Below are positions 32,341-43,600 of a stretch of DNA of 64,000 bases, piece after piece. This DNA comes from Pseudo-nitzschia pungens. Its lineage: Eukaryota > Bacillariophyta > Bacillariophyceae > Bacillariales > Bacillariaceae. Each line of letters starts with the position of its first letter. Position 1 is the stretch's first letter. The position numbers and the translations under genes are program-made. The DNA lies in NCBI GenBank assembly GCA_037355855.1, contig CM074766.1, positions 2,604,001 through 2,668,000 on the forward strand, read 5' to 3'. Below the pieces are notes generated by a model that was not told the origin of the DNA, did no database searches, and was given only the letters and a program-made list of their open reading frames with translations.

Positions 32341-32578
32341 CACATTATTCATTTTGTTAACTATCCATTCGACAGTTGAGAAAGCATCTGGGAGAATGTC
32401 TGGTGAAGCAGAAAACACCGTTGCGGAAGCAATCGGAACCGGCGTCGATGCAACATCTGACGAAAAAGAAGAAGAATCTGTCGATTGCACGCGTGACCAT
32501 AATGCGCGTCGTAATTGTCTACGTGATATATTGTGCTGTTGTCGTCTGATATGTGACATATGTGACTTATTCAGATAG
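32305..32578 (+). CDS. Small Cys-rich protein of unknown function, two exons
   Basis: Exon 1 is 32305-32326 (encoding MAASPDS plus one base) and exon 2 is 32376-32578, separated by a 49-base intron with GTAAGT donor and GACAG acceptor. The product is 74 aa. It has an acidic middle (SDEKEEESVDC) and a cysteine-rich end, CLRDILCCCRLICDICDLFR, with seven cysteines within 20 residues, which could bind metal, be lipidated or form disulfides. No family is recognised. The promoter and first exon are duplicated at the end of the window, where one C is missing and the exon ends in another phase. I infer a real gene from the consistent splice sites and duplication, but expression evidence is absent. 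Confidence 0.5.
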
Positions 32579-33040
32579 AATCTAATAGGAACCGTGACTT
32601 AGCGGTACACGGTTCACATGGAGGAGGAGGTGACTGTTGCCACTGGGATACTACTAAAATCTGAGATACGACAACCGAACCACCATCCATTTTGGCATGT
32701 TCGTTTGTTCTTCGCTCGCTTGAAAAGATCCAGAGGAGTGCCTCCCCAAGATGGTGGACTGGTGCAAGCGCCAGAAGATTCCAGCAAAAGACACCGGAGC
32801 AGAGAAGAAATAAACTTTATTATTAGTAATTATCTATGATTAGTTGTAGATTGTCGTGTTGTAGTACATTGTCGATTGCTTGCTGTAGTGTTTTGATGTT
32901 ACCATCAGCAAAATTATGAGCTGCTGCTGCCTGCTGGAGTGGATCGATCGATCGTTCCGGACTTTCATGTACCGGTATGTTCGTTATCCAGACATGTAGA
33001 GCTACAATAGCTAAAGAGAGGTCCAACACCTCTGAGTCCC
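32579..33040. other. Intergenic region between the small gene and the copia element
   Basis: No gene is supported. If the retrotransposon had a 5' LTR it should lie here, but I find no copy of the sequence that begins the presumed 3' LTR (TGTTGGAAGAAATAA at 38195). Confidence 0.4.
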
Positions 33041-33131
33041 AGCAGTTCTTCTATACTTTGCGGCGCCGGTCGACTTCAATCCCAGGAGTTGACGCGTCCG
33101 CCGACTTCAATCCCATCAGTTCTTCTATACT

Positions 33132-34100
33132 TTTGAAATCAAGGACAAGGATGATTTCGATAACCTAGACTTCTACAAACAAGAAGAATGGAAGCTAGAC
33201 ATGAAGCGATACAATCCTTAGTGAAGCGGAATCTATCGGCCTGTTACGCCATCATCTGGGGACAACTAACACTTACCCTACGAAACCACGTCAAAGCCGA
33301 TCCTGACTACGCAGTCGCCTCAACTGAGAAGGACGCCATCGAACTGTTCCAGATTGTATCCAGAGTCTGCAACAAGACGTCAACCATCAACCATCAACCA
33401 ACAACAGTTGTATCAAGCCTGTACAGCATCATCGCACTAAACGGCAACAACATGTCACTGTCCGAGTACTACGAGCATTTCTTCGAACGATGCAAAGCTA
33501 CGCTTCACAGCGGACTGGACCCGACTTCGGGTACCATCGAAGCCTATCTCACCGAGCAAAGCATCAACCTAAACGGCGGGGACGCCACTAACGCCAACCA
33601 CCTGAAGTACCTCAAGGACATAAGAGCCCATACAATCGACCAATTCTTCACAATCATGTTCATCAAGCAAGCAGGAGATCGATTCGAAGAATGCCGACGA
33701 TTGCTCAACAACGATTACACCAAGGGAACCAATCATATCCCGACCACCATCGATGGAGCCTACACTCTTCTCCAGAACTACGAAACGGCAGAGAAGAAGA
33801 ACTCCACACAAAAGAAGAAACAGAACGGGAACAAGAAAGACTCGAACAGTAACACCGAATCTGTGAACAATGATGACCTTCCGAAAACTGCACACACTTT
33901 CCAACAGGATAGCCAAAGCAAGCAAGGTCAATCCAAAGCGAACAATTTCCGTTACGTGCACAAGCTGCTACTGCACCTGACGGAGAGCAGCACGATAAGA
34001 TATCCACTGACAATAAAGTCATCTGCTACAAATGTGGACGAGAAAATCACATATCACCACAATGCACACATGACACAACCATCGACGGGGATGACATAGA
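33132..34100 (+). pseudogene. Copia gag, frameshifted twice
   Basis: Gag polyprotein remnant (capsid plus zinc knuckle). One frame from 33132 reads FEIKDKDDFDNLDFYKQEEW and runs into stops near 33219; the sense continues one frame over as SLVKRNLSACYAIIWGQL from about 33219 to 33955. A second shift near 33955-33963 is needed to reach the nucleocapsid knuckle CYKCGRENHISPQC (C-x2-C-x4-H-x4-C), which lies in the same frame as pol. Diatom copia elements usually have one fused gag-pol frame, so I read both shifts as damage, though the second could be a programmed shift. An apparent ATG-led frame at 33188-34099 covers most of the capsid part. Confidence 0.75.
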
Positions 34101-34278
34101 TCCCAACTCCGATTCACGACCGTATCGACCAAAAAGATCTGGCACAGCTCACATAAACCTGGGAACTGATCCCGAGATCGTTTCCCCAGACGAATTCGAT
34201 TTCCAAGACGAACTAGATCAAGAGGACTACTTCACGGCATATCAATTCATCCAACACAACAGAACCTACACGGAAGAC

Positions 34279-37200
34279 ATGCGTGGAAATGACCGGTACT
34301 GCATGAACATGAGCCAGGTGCATGGAAGACTTGACCCATTCTGGGTGCTCATCGATAATCAATCCACTGTGCACATTTTCTGGAATGAAATGTTTCTGGT
34401 CAACGTGAGAAAGACAACCAACACTTTGGACCTCCACACAAACGCAGGAAAAGTGACGATCGATGAAATCGGGGAACTGCCAGGAGTGGGAACAGTATGG
34501 CTACACCGAAAAGGTATCGCCAACATCCTGTCATTTCACGCACTACAGCACATCAACAATTTCAAGATCGACTATTCTACACGACCCAATAAGGACGGGA
34601 TCCGAGACAGCGCGTTTCGTGTTGAAACACCAGAAGGATCGTACCATCGTTTCCAACCTGACGGAAGAGGTCTGTACTACCTCGACTGTTCTGAACATTT
34701 CGGATGTGGGAAAACGAACACAGTCTTTGGAAAGAACGTGTCCACCACATCAGTCTGTCCCCAATCAAATGATAAGGCTGCATCTTTCTCTTTGGCCAAT
34801 GATGGGATAGTCACCATTCAAGGCACAAAAGATCAGTATACCAATCGCGATGTGAAAAGGGCAGAAGAAGTCCGAAGGTTCCAACATGTTGTGTCACACC
34901 CGAGTGATGCGACCATGATCCATATGGTACAGAAGAACGTGATCAAGGACTGTCCATTCGTCGCAAGAGACATTGGTCTGGCTAAGCAAATACTTGGGCC
35001 CAGCGTGTATGCTATCAAAGGGAAACGCACCGAACGAAAAAGGGCTCCAGTACGTATCGATGATACCGTCCCACTACCGAAAACCATTGCAGAACACTAC
35101 TCGCAGATCATTCTTGCTGTTGACGTCATGCACATCAACCGAATCCCGATGCTGGTCACCATCTCCCGTAACATCCATTATGGAACAGTGGCAGCTCTAC
35201 CCAACATGAAACTACCAAATCTTGAAGCAGCAATCATGTCCGTTGTCAAATCGTACTCGCTTCGAGGATTTCATGTGGCCGTGCTATTACTTGACAAGCA
35301 ATTTGACGGTCTGACCACTGGATATTTCAGTGGGGTCGAATTGCGGATCAACATTGTGTCCAGGGACGAACACGTGCCAGAAATCGAACGGTTCATCAGA
35401 GTGCTCAAGGAACGATGTCGTGCAAGTTTTGCCATGCTTCCTTTCAATCGGATTCCAAAGCGGATGGTGATTGCACTAGCCCAGCGAACAGTTTTCTACC
35501 TGAATGCGTTTCCATGGCCGGAAGGCGTATCACAAGAACTCAGTCCACTAACGATTGTGGAAGGGCGCACCCTTTCCTACAAGCAACATTTTCAAGTCAT
35601 TTTTGGGGAATATGCTCAAACATACGAAGGAACTGATAATACCATGAACTCACGCACAGTCGGGGCTATTGCACTTGGGCCATCCGGCAACGTGCAAGGT
35701 GGCGTAAAATTCTACAGTCTTCTTACTGGAAAATGTTTGGACCGTGCAAAACCGGACTACAACCTTCTCCCTATGCCTGAAGACGCCATTACCCATGTCC
35801 ATCGTTTATCCCGCAACAGTCGATCTGGATTGACTTTCGGTGACCGACATGGAACTCCTGTTCCTGTGGTAGAAGACACTGATTCAGGCGACGATGAAGA
35901 CTTCATTCCAACCTCTGAGACAGACATTCCACTCATCACAGACGACTACGTCGAGTCTGATTCCGGGATCGACACTCCAGAACCCGAAATCACAGGAGTG
36001 CCCGATGACGAAACGGAGTCCAACGAGGAAAATACAGGAGTGGAAATGGACTCTGAGGATCTTGAAGTCGAAAATACAGGAGTGCAAGATGATGAAAGCA
36101 CAGGAGTGGACGAGGACAACACGACTCAACATACGGACACAGCGGACGCTGCAGAAGTGGGCGTCGAAGACAATTCGACTGATCCTGATCCGTTCGACGC
36201 CGATGCACTACCTCAGGATGGGATAGATGGTCCTGCGAACGATGGTTACAGAACTTCCAGTGGACGGACTGTCACTAGTACCAGGCATCCGGACTTTGTG
36301 TACAATTCCATTGGGGTGAACCACACCATGCTCGATGTGGAATCTACTCAGGAAAAGATCAGGCGTGTGACAGCACCAATCGAGTGCGAAAATTTTATCA
36401 ATGCTCTCGAGTATATTGAAGAAGTGAATCGCAAAGAAAATATCATCAACCACTATGTGATGACTCAGATGAGCATCAAGGAGGGGCTGAAGACTTTTGG
36501 GGACAAAGGAAAACAGTCGATCATGAAGGAGATCAACAATTTAGTGAGCAGGGATTGCTTCGGCGAGGTAGACCAAGAATCGCTGACACCGGAACAAAAG
36601 AAACGAGCATTACCAATCCTGATGTTCATGCTCGTGAAGCGAGATGGACGTCTCAAGAGCCGAGGCTGTGCAGATGGGAGACCACAGCGTTTGTGGACCA
36701 CAAAGCAAGACAACTCATCACCAACACCGGCAATCGAGGCCATCAAATACGTATTAGCGGTAATAGCAATGGAAGGAAGGGACGTGGCATCGTTCGATTT
36801 ACCGGCACAATTTTTGCAAACCGATATGGATGCACTCCTGTTTCTAAAGGTGACAGGACCACTTGCACTGCTACTGGTCGAGTATGACGTCGATCGGTGG
36901 AAGAAGCACCTCAGAAAGGAGCGCGGGAAGCCAGTCATCTATGTCCAATGCAAGAAGGCAATATACGGAACTCTCAACGCAGCAATATTGGCGTATAAGA
37001 AGTTGACGGGACACCTCAAGTCATGGGGGCTAGATATGAATCCATACGATCCATGTGTGTGGAACAAAGAAGTGAATGGATCCCAATTGACAGTGGTGTT
37101 TCATGTGGACGACGGGCTGGTCAGTCACAAAGACCCAGAGCAAGTAACTGAATTTCTAAAGAAACTAGATGGAGTGTATGGAAAGACTGATCCATTGACC

Positions 37201-38172
37201 ATCGGAAGAGGACCGATACACGAGTACCTAGGCATGACACTGGATTTCTCAAACAGAGGGTCCGTGATGATAACTATGTACGACTACATCAAGAAACTCA
37301 TAGACAAATTACCACCAGACATGATCGGAACAAAACCAACTGCAGCACCTGAATATCTGTTCAAGACAGGAGATCATAACGCGGCATTGCTGCCGCGAGA
37401 AAAGGTGGAAACGTTCCATACATTGACAGCAACGGCGCTGTATCTAAGTATGAGAACCAGGAATGATCTTCAACTTGCATGTGGTTTTCTGTGTACGCGA
37501 GTCAGGGAACCGGACGAACATGACTGGAAGAAATTGGCACACTTGATGAAGTATTTGCAGGGTACAGCACATTTGCCATTGATCATAACGGCAGATGGAC
37601 AGGGAACAAGAATCTACATGGATGGATCACACGCAGCTCACATGGATATGAAAGGACATGCCGGGATGTATGTCACTGAAGGCACTGGTGCACTAATGAG
37701 TGCATCGAGTAAGATCAAGCTAAATACTGTTAGCTCAACGGAGACAGAGCTCATAACAGTTGGTCAAAAGCTACCCAAATGTATCTGGTATCGATTGTTC
37801 CGCATTGAGCAGTCCGGAAAGGCCAATGAAGACATACTCATGCAAGACAACAAGAGTGCAATGTTGCTTGAGAACAATGGCAGATTTTCCGCTGGTAAAG
37901 GAAGCAAACACATTTCCATACGATATTTCTTCATTACCGACCAAATCCAGAAGAAGCATTACAAGGTAGAGTACTGTCCAACTGAAGAGATGATCGCTGA
38001 TTTCTTTACGAAGCCGTTGCAAGGAGCTCTATTCTACAAATTCCGTGATGCAATCCTTGGGATAAAAGCGGAAGACTTCGATAAGTACAAGGAAAAGTAC
38101 TATCAAATTTTAGAGAAGTACCGTCAGTTGAATGAGGAGTTTGACTTGGCAAAGCAGAAACAAGGTACCTGA
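34279..38172 (+). CDS. Copia pol: protease, integrase, reverse transcriptase, RNase H
   Basis: Single frame of 1,297 aa from the first ATG; it is open upstream to about 33960 and includes the gag zinc knuckle. Domains: aspartic protease VLIDNQSTVHIF (about 22-33), where DNQS replaces the usual D-T/S-G and the same variant is common in diatom copia elements; pre-integrase HH-CC-like part (about 190-235); integrase core with ILAVDVMHIN, LLDKQFD and EIERFIRVLKERC giving a D-D-E set; an acidic linker (about 530-660) with four TGV repeats; reverse transcriptase from about 770 with FHVDDG near 941; RNase H from about 1110 with IYMDGSHAAH, STETELITV and MQDNKSA, ending in HISIRYFFI and ADFFTKPLQG. 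No stop or frameshift is seen, so pol may still be functional although gag is broken. Confidence 0.93.
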   Translation: MRGNDRYCMNMSQVHGRLDPFWVLIDNQSTVHIFWNEMFLVNVRKTTNTLDLHTNAGKVTIDEIGELPGVGTVWLHRKGIANILSFHALQHINNFKIDYSTRPNKDGIRDSAFRVETPEGSYHRFQPDGRGLYYLDCSEHFGCGKTNTVFGKNVSTTSVCPQSNDKAASFSLANDGIVTIQGTKDQYTNRDVKRAEEVRRFQHVVSHPSDATMIHMVQKNVIKDCPFVARDIGLAKQILGPSVYAIKGKRTERKRAPVRIDDTVPLPKTIAEHYSQIILAVDVMHINRIPMLVTISRNIHYGTVAALPNMKLPNLEAAIMSVVKSYSLRGFHVAVLLLDKQFDGLTTGYFSGVELRINIVSRDEHVPEIERFIRVLKERCRASFAMLPFNRIPKRMVIALAQRTVFYLNAFPWPEGVSQELSPLTIVEGRTLSYKQHFQVIFGEYAQTYEGTDNTMNSRTVGAIALGPSGNVQGGVKFYSLLTGKCLDRAKPDYNLLPMPEDAITHVHRLSRNSRSGLTFGDRHGTPVPVVEDTDSGDDEDFIPTSETDIPLITDDYVESDSGIDTPEPEITGVPDDETESNEENTGVEMDSEDLEVENTGVQDDESTGVDEDNTTQHTDTADAAEVGVEDNSTDPDPFDADALPQDGIDGPANDGYRTSSGRTVTSTRHPDFVYNSIGVNHTMLDVESTQEKIRRVTAPIECENFINALEYIEEVNRKENIINHYVMTQMSIKEGLKTFGDKGKQSIMKEINNLVSRDCFGEVDQESLTPEQKKRALPILMFMLVKRDGRLKSRGCADGRPQRLWTTKQDNSSPTPAIEAIKYVLAVIAMEGRDVASFDLPAQFLQTDMDALLFLKVTGPLALLLVEYDVDRWKKHLRKERGKPVIYVQCKKAIYGTLNAAILAYKKLTGHLKSWGLDMNPYDPCVWNKEVNGSQLTVVFHVDDGLVSHKDPEQVTEFLKKLDGVYGKTDPLTIGRGPIHEYLGMTLDFSNRGSVMITMYDYIKKLIDKLPPDMIGTKPTAAPEYLFKTGDHNAALLPREKVETFHTLTATALYLSMRTRNDLQLACGFLCTRVREPDEHDWKKLAHLMKYLQGTAHLPLIITADGQGTRIYMDGSHAAHMDMKGHAGMYVTEGTGALMSASSKIKLNTVSSTETELITVGQKLPKCIWYRLFRIEQSGKANEDILMQDNKSAMLLENNGRFSAGKGSKHISIRYFFITDQIQKKHYKVEYCPTEEMIADFFTKPLQGALFYKFRDAILGIKAEDFDKYKEKYYQILEKYRQLNEEFDLAKQKQGT

Positions 38173-38194
38173 ACGTCGCCAAATCACAGGAGTG

Positions 38195-38340
38195 TGTTGG
38201 AAGAAATAATATTCGTACGACGGACAGACAAAAATACGATTGAAATAATCGAATGATCCAATAAGAAAAAAGTATCCAGGACCGACTTTATTACAGATCA
38301 AAAAGAGACAACAGAAAATATCAAAGAGAGAAGACAGTTT
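38195..38340 (+). repeat. Putative start of the 3' LTR of the copia element
   Basis: Begins TGTTGGAAG immediately after the purine-rich ACAGGAGTG word downstream of pol. Only the left edge is supported; no second copy exists in the window to define the right edge. Confidence 0.4.
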
Positions 38341-38690
38341 TCAGATCAACTCACTTTTCTTGATTTTATCCAATTCAAAACCATCAGAATAAGATAATCA
38401 TAATTACAAACAACACCATTGTCTACATATTTCGTCATTAGCGAAGTGACCATAGAGTGTTTTATCTCAACGATCTGGACGTCCAAGGTTTTCTATTGTA
38501 CCTATGTTCGATATCCACCAATGGAGATGAATATAATCGAATCCCACAAGTGTTCGATACTTAGCTGTGGGAGTGACGTGGGAGTGACACTGCCGGCGGC
38601 GCTATTGGGTACAAATAAACTGGAGCAAACTGGAGCAACACTAATTCATTATTTCTATTTTTGCAACTCTGTAAAAGAAAATCTAAACTA

Positions 38691-39020
38691 CCACTAAGAA
38701 ATACAACCAAAATCGACAATCGACAAACGACAATGGTGGAGACGCTGGTGGAGATGCGACAATCGACAATGGTGGAGACGCGACAATCAACAATGGCGCT
38801 CAGCGCTCTATTACAACGCCGGGGTAGGTACCATCCTCGCTGTATCCACAGTGAGCAAACGTCCCATCGAATGGACCGATTGCTCCTGCGGCTCCAAATA
38901 AATTGACAATGGTGGTGGAGACGCGACAATATACAATCGACAATGGTGGTGGAGACGCGACAACAATCGACGATGGTGGAGACACGACAATTGACAATGG
39001 TGGAGACGCGACAATAGTAC
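38691..39020. repeat. GACAATGGTGGAGACGCGACAAT minisatellite
   Basis: Imperfect units of about 20-45 bases built on GACAATGGTGG, GGAGACGCGACAATC and variants, with a unique insert at about 38795-38900 whose reverse translation includes FGAAGAIGPFDGTFAHCG. That insert may be a remnant of an older coding sequence into which the repeat expanded. Confidence 0.8.
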
Positions 39021-39556
39021 ACTCAGTTCATATACAATTGAATTCTCTGCTTCCGTAATATCCTTCAAAGAATAGATGCTGTAGGATCTCCAGAGGAATG
39101 CGATACACTCATATCGTGTGGCCTTTGGATAGATCTTTCTGTACATGGCAAGCAAGAACATTGGATATCCTCGGATCCCTTCCTTCATCTTGTTACCAGT
39201 GTGTCTCATTCTAACGTTTCTTCCCAACTCTCTGATCCGTCTGTTGTAGCGTTTGGCAGTTGACGCATGAGGAAGAGTCTCGATATCGTTGATTTTTTTC
39301 CAATTTCCTCGTATCTCACCACAGTGTGTCTCCTCATGTCTTCAGAATAGCCATTCCCTCCATTTCTAGGGATGAATGTCAGTATTAGTGGCATATCTAG
39401 GCGTTTGGAGAGCAGGCCAAAGTGAACCGACCAATCGATGCTGCTGGTTCCAGTATTTGTTGCTCCAGCTGATCCAGATCTAACGGGGATTCCGAGGTAG
39501 GTACTTTCAATCAATAGGACTGAATACTGTGGTAGATTGTTGGGTCTCCGGATCAA
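39000..39556 (-). pseudogene. Decayed coding fragment, family not recognised
   Basis: Two overlapping reverse frames look like one broken protein: 39556-39206 reads VLLIESTYLGIPVRSGSAGA, DWSVHFGLLSKRLDMPLILTF and IPRNGGNGYSEDMRRHTVVR, then stops; one frame over, from about 39227, it continues RNVRMRHTGNKMKEGIRGYP, FLLAMYRKIYPKATRYECIA and FLWRSYSIYS before entering the minisatellite. A transposase or another repeat-borne gene is possible, but I see no diagnostic motif. Confidence 0.4.
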
Positions 39557-39569
39557 GAGGATTGCCGTG

Positions 39570-39932
39570 TTATTTCGATCGATCGATATCGACGCGTTGC
39601 TGCTTGCTGCCCCCTGTATATTGACGTGTTTCTGCTTGCTGTCCCCCCTGTATTATCGACGCGTTGCTGCTGCTTGCTGATATCACGTGCGTTTTGGCTT
39701 TGTCGATATGGACGTGCAACCTGGATGTGTTCCGATACAATCGAAACCCGTACGCTGTGGCAGGCGTCAATTCAAAACCAACCCACGCTTCGAGATAGTG
39801 CTGCAACTCATTGAGAACCTGCTCCGTCAAGTCGGGACGGTCAATGAACCAAGGTCGCGGTTCGGTAATGGCGTTGATGTGACTTTCGAGACGAGGTCCC
39901 TTTTCGACTCCCGACCGGATCGCCCGTTGCAA
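39570..39932 (-). pseudogene. Fragment of a 2-oxoglutarate oxygenase-like gene cut by satellite
   Basis: The reverse frame encodes PRPWFIDRPDLTEQVLNELQ, HYLEAWVGFELTPATAYGFR and LYRNTSRLHVHIDKAKTHVI, which resembles the start of the catalytic core of aspartyl/asparaginyl beta-hydroxylase or prolyl-hydroxylase-like proteins, with HID as a possible HxD iron motif. Directly after THVIS the frame turns into SKQQQRVDI-type translation of the TATCGACGCGTTGCTGCTGC satellite, so the gene is severed at that point (about 39690). No remainder of the gene is found in the window. Confidence 0.55.
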
Positions 39933-40631
39933 CGTTCCGGACTACGAGCTTTCAACGGCGTCAATACCGCACGTCAAGAAAGTGAGACAGAGCATAAACA
40001 GTAGCAACAATAGGCTTTGCTGGAATTGTCGGATTGTCGGATTGTCGAATTCTCGTCGTTGTGGTCGAGAAATCAGCAGCAGCTCGAAAAATCACTTTCC
40101 GAGGTCGATTTTCCAGAGAAAAAAGGCCCTAGACCTCAGAATGATGCAAGGTTTGCTCTGGACAAGAAAAATGGGTTCAATGGAGCTGTTGCAACAGGAT
40201 TTGGGCAACCACCATGGTCCGGGTCGAAATGAGAAGGAGTGGTGTGTTGGTGTCAAAAAAGAAGGAGACTAGATCCTACTCTAAATTACGTAGAAATTTG
40301 TACTACAGAGTTTTTCTGAGTTTACGTCGAATCGACACAAAAAAGCTTTTTTTCTTCTTTAAAAAAAAACTGGAGGGGGGACAGCTGATAGGAATTCCGT
40401 AGTACATTCGTACGTATTGATTCAATGAATACTGGTACATCTACGCGTTGTATTATCGACGCGTTGCTGTCCCCCCTGTATTATCGACGCGTTGCTACTT
40501 GTTGCTGTCCCCCCTGTAGTATATCGACGCGTTGCTGTTGCTGTCCCCCCCTGTAGTATATCGACGCGTTGCTGTTGCTGTCCCCCCCTGTAATATATTG
40601 ACGCGTTGCTGCTTGCTGCCCCCCCTGCTAT

Positions 40632-43600
40632 ATCGATTTTATCTTGGCTGCGCTAGGGTATCCCTTTACAGTACATAATCCACGCGTCGAACCTAGCAAA
40701 ACCCTGTATGTTGTTATTTGCTGCTTGCTGTCCCCCCCCCCCTGTAATATATCGACGCTTTGCTGCTGCTTGCTGCTGTATCCATTTTATCTTCTTGGCT
40801 GCGCTAGGGTATCCCTTTACAGTACATAATCCACGTGTCGAACCTAGCAAAACCCCTGTAATATCAACGCGTTGCTGCTGCTTGCTGCTATATCGATTTT
40901 ATCTTGGCTGCCCTAGGGTATCTCTTTACAGTAGAAAAACAACGCATCGGACCTAGCAAAACCCAGTACGTTATTCGCTGCTCACTGCTGCTGCTTGCTG
41001 TCCCCCCCGTATTATCGACGCGTTGCTGCTTGCTGCTGCTTGCTGTCCCCTGTATTATCGACGCGTTGCTGTCCCCTGTATTATCGACGCGTTGCGACGT
41101 GTTGCTGTCCCCTGTATTATCGACGCGTTGCTGCTGCTTGCTGTTCACCGTATTATCGACGCGTTGCTGCTTGCTGCTGCTTGCTGTCCCCTGTATTATC
41201 GAAGCGTTGCTGCTGCTTGCTGTTCACCGTATTATCGACGCGTTGCGACGTGTTGCTGTCCCCTGTATTATCGACGCGTTGCTGCTGCTTGCTGTTCACC
41301 GTATTATCGACGCGTTGCTGCTTGCTGTCCCCTGTATATCGACGCTTTGCTGCTCCGTGCTGTCCCCCCCTGCTATATGGATTTTATCTTGGCTGCGCTA
41401 GGGTATCCCTTTACAGTACAAAAACAACGCGTCGGACCTAGCAAAACCCAGTACGTTATTCGCTGCTCGCTGCTGCTTGCTGTCCCCCCCTGTATTATTG
41501 ACGCGTTGCTGCTGCCTGCTGCTTGCTGCTTGCTGTCCCCCCTGTATTATCGACGCGTTGCTGCTTGCTGCTTGCTGTCCCCCCCTGTATTATCGACGCG
41601 TTGCTGCTTGCTGTCCCCCACCTGTATTATCGACGCGTTGCTGCTTGCTGTCCCCCCTGTATTGTCGACGGGTTGTTGCTGCTTGCTGTCCCCCTTGTAT
41701 TAATTTTTTTTTCTACATAAATCCCTGTATAATTTATACTGGAAAATCGAATTTTTTGATTGGCTCATTCACTCAGCACCTCTATCTGCTTGCTGCTTGC
41801 TGTCCCCCCCTGTATTATTGGTGCGTTGCTGCTGCTTGCAACGCTTAAAAACTCCGTCATTCTTTGTTATGAAAATAGATATTTTAGATGTTTTTACTAG
41901 GAAATAGCTTTATTAATTGATCCGTTTTTGAATCAGTTGGCATAGTATATGTTTGTCGCAGTTGTAGTATTACTTGTTTTTGTGACAAGTTGGCATAATA
42001 TATTTTCGTCGGAGTTGTGATGATGGTTTTTAATGAAAATTTTCTGATTTCGTACCTCTAGTGGTTTTGATACCGTAACCTTACGTATGTGTGCGGTTGA
42101 TATGTAGTACCGGTATGGTAGGACTATTATATGGCATGAGTAACAACACGGTAATTGAGTTTTGGTACCGTACCGTACGTAATACGTAGAGTATGTATGA
42201 ATCAGTCTGTAATTTTTACTACCATGTTCAAAATCGTACAATTTTTTATTATTTGATTACTACCGGTACGAGGTAAGATTAAGGTTACCGGTACTTTAAT
42301 CAATACGAAGTAATTAGTACCACTACTACCGTAGAGTAGTGGCAGTAGTACTAGTAGTAGTAGATTCATCTAGAGGGACATGTCTAGATTCAAATAGGGA
42401 TAGAATGTTATTTGCTCCCGTGCAAATCGACGCGTTACTATCCCCTGTATATCAACGCGTTACTGCTTGCTGTCCCCCCCTGTATTATCGACGCGTTGCT
42501 GCTTGCTGCTGCTGTTTGCTATCCCCTGTAATATATCGACGCTTTGCTGCTGCTCGCTGCTGTATCGATTTCGTCTTAGCTGCGCTAGGGTATCCCCTTA
42601 CAGTACATAATCCACGCGTCGAACCTAGCAAAACCCATGTATGTTATTTGCTCCCCTGCAAATCGACGCGTTACTATCCCCTGTATATCGACGCGTTGCT
42701 CGCTGTCCCCTGTCGTATTATCGACGCGTTGCTGCTGCTGTCCCCTGTCGTATTATCGACGCGTTGTATTATCGACGCGTTGCTGCTGCTGTCCCCTATA
42801 TTATCGACGCGTTGCTTGCTGCTGTCCCCTGTATTATTATCGACGCGTTGACGCGTTGCTTGCTGCTGTCCCCTGTCGTATTATCGACGCGTTGCTTGCT
42901 GCTGTCCCCTGTTGTATTATCAACGCGTTACTGTCCCCTGTATTATCGACGCGTTGTATTATTGACGCGTTGCTGCTGCTGTCCCCTGTATTATCGTCGC
43001 GTTGCTGCTGCTTGCTGCTATATCGATTTTGTCTTGGCTGCGCTAGGGTATCCCCTTACAGTACAAAATCCACGCGTTGAACCTAGCAAAACCCATGTAT
43101 GTTGTTATTTGCTCCCCTGCAAATCGACGTGTTGCTATCCCCTGTATATCGACGCGTTGCTGCTTGCTGCTGTTTGCTTCCCCCCCTGTATTATCGACGC
43201 GTTGCTACTTGCTGGTGCTTGCTGCTGTTTGCTTCCCCCCCTGTATTATCGACGCGTTGCTGCTTGCTGGTGCTTGCTGCTGGTGCTAGCTGTCCCCCTG
43301 TATTATCAACGCTTTGCTCCCCCCTGCTGTATCCATTTTATCTTCTTGGCTGCGCTAGGGTATCCCTTTACAGTACAAAAACAACGCGTCGAACCTAGCA
43401 AAACCCAGTGCGTTATTCACTGCTCCCTGCTGCTGCTTGCTGTCCCCCCCCGTATTATCGACGCGTTGCTACTGCTTGCTGCTTGCTGTCCCCCCTGTAT
43501 TATCGACGCGTTGCTCCTTGCTGTCCCCCCTGTATTATCGACGCGTTGCTGCTTGCTGTCCCCCCTGTATTATCGTCGCGTTGCTGCTGCTCGCTGCTGT

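Larger units (their letters stand above)
33041..38340 (+). mobile_element. Ty1/copia-type retrotransposon of the diatom CoDi kind, partial
   Basis: Gag remnants, then an intact protease-integrase-reverse transcriptase-RNase H frame in copia order. The 3' side has a putative purine-rich primer site ending ACAGGAGTG at 38186-38194, followed directly by TGTTGGAAG, a likely LTR start with the canonical TG. A matching 5' LTR is not visible, and the segment before gag is scrambled: AGTTCTTCTATACTTT occurs at 33041 and 33118 and GACTTCAATCCCA at about 33071 and 33102. The element is therefore probably 5'-truncated or rearranged. The right boundary given is arbitrary because the LTR end cannot be defined. 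Confidence 0.75.
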
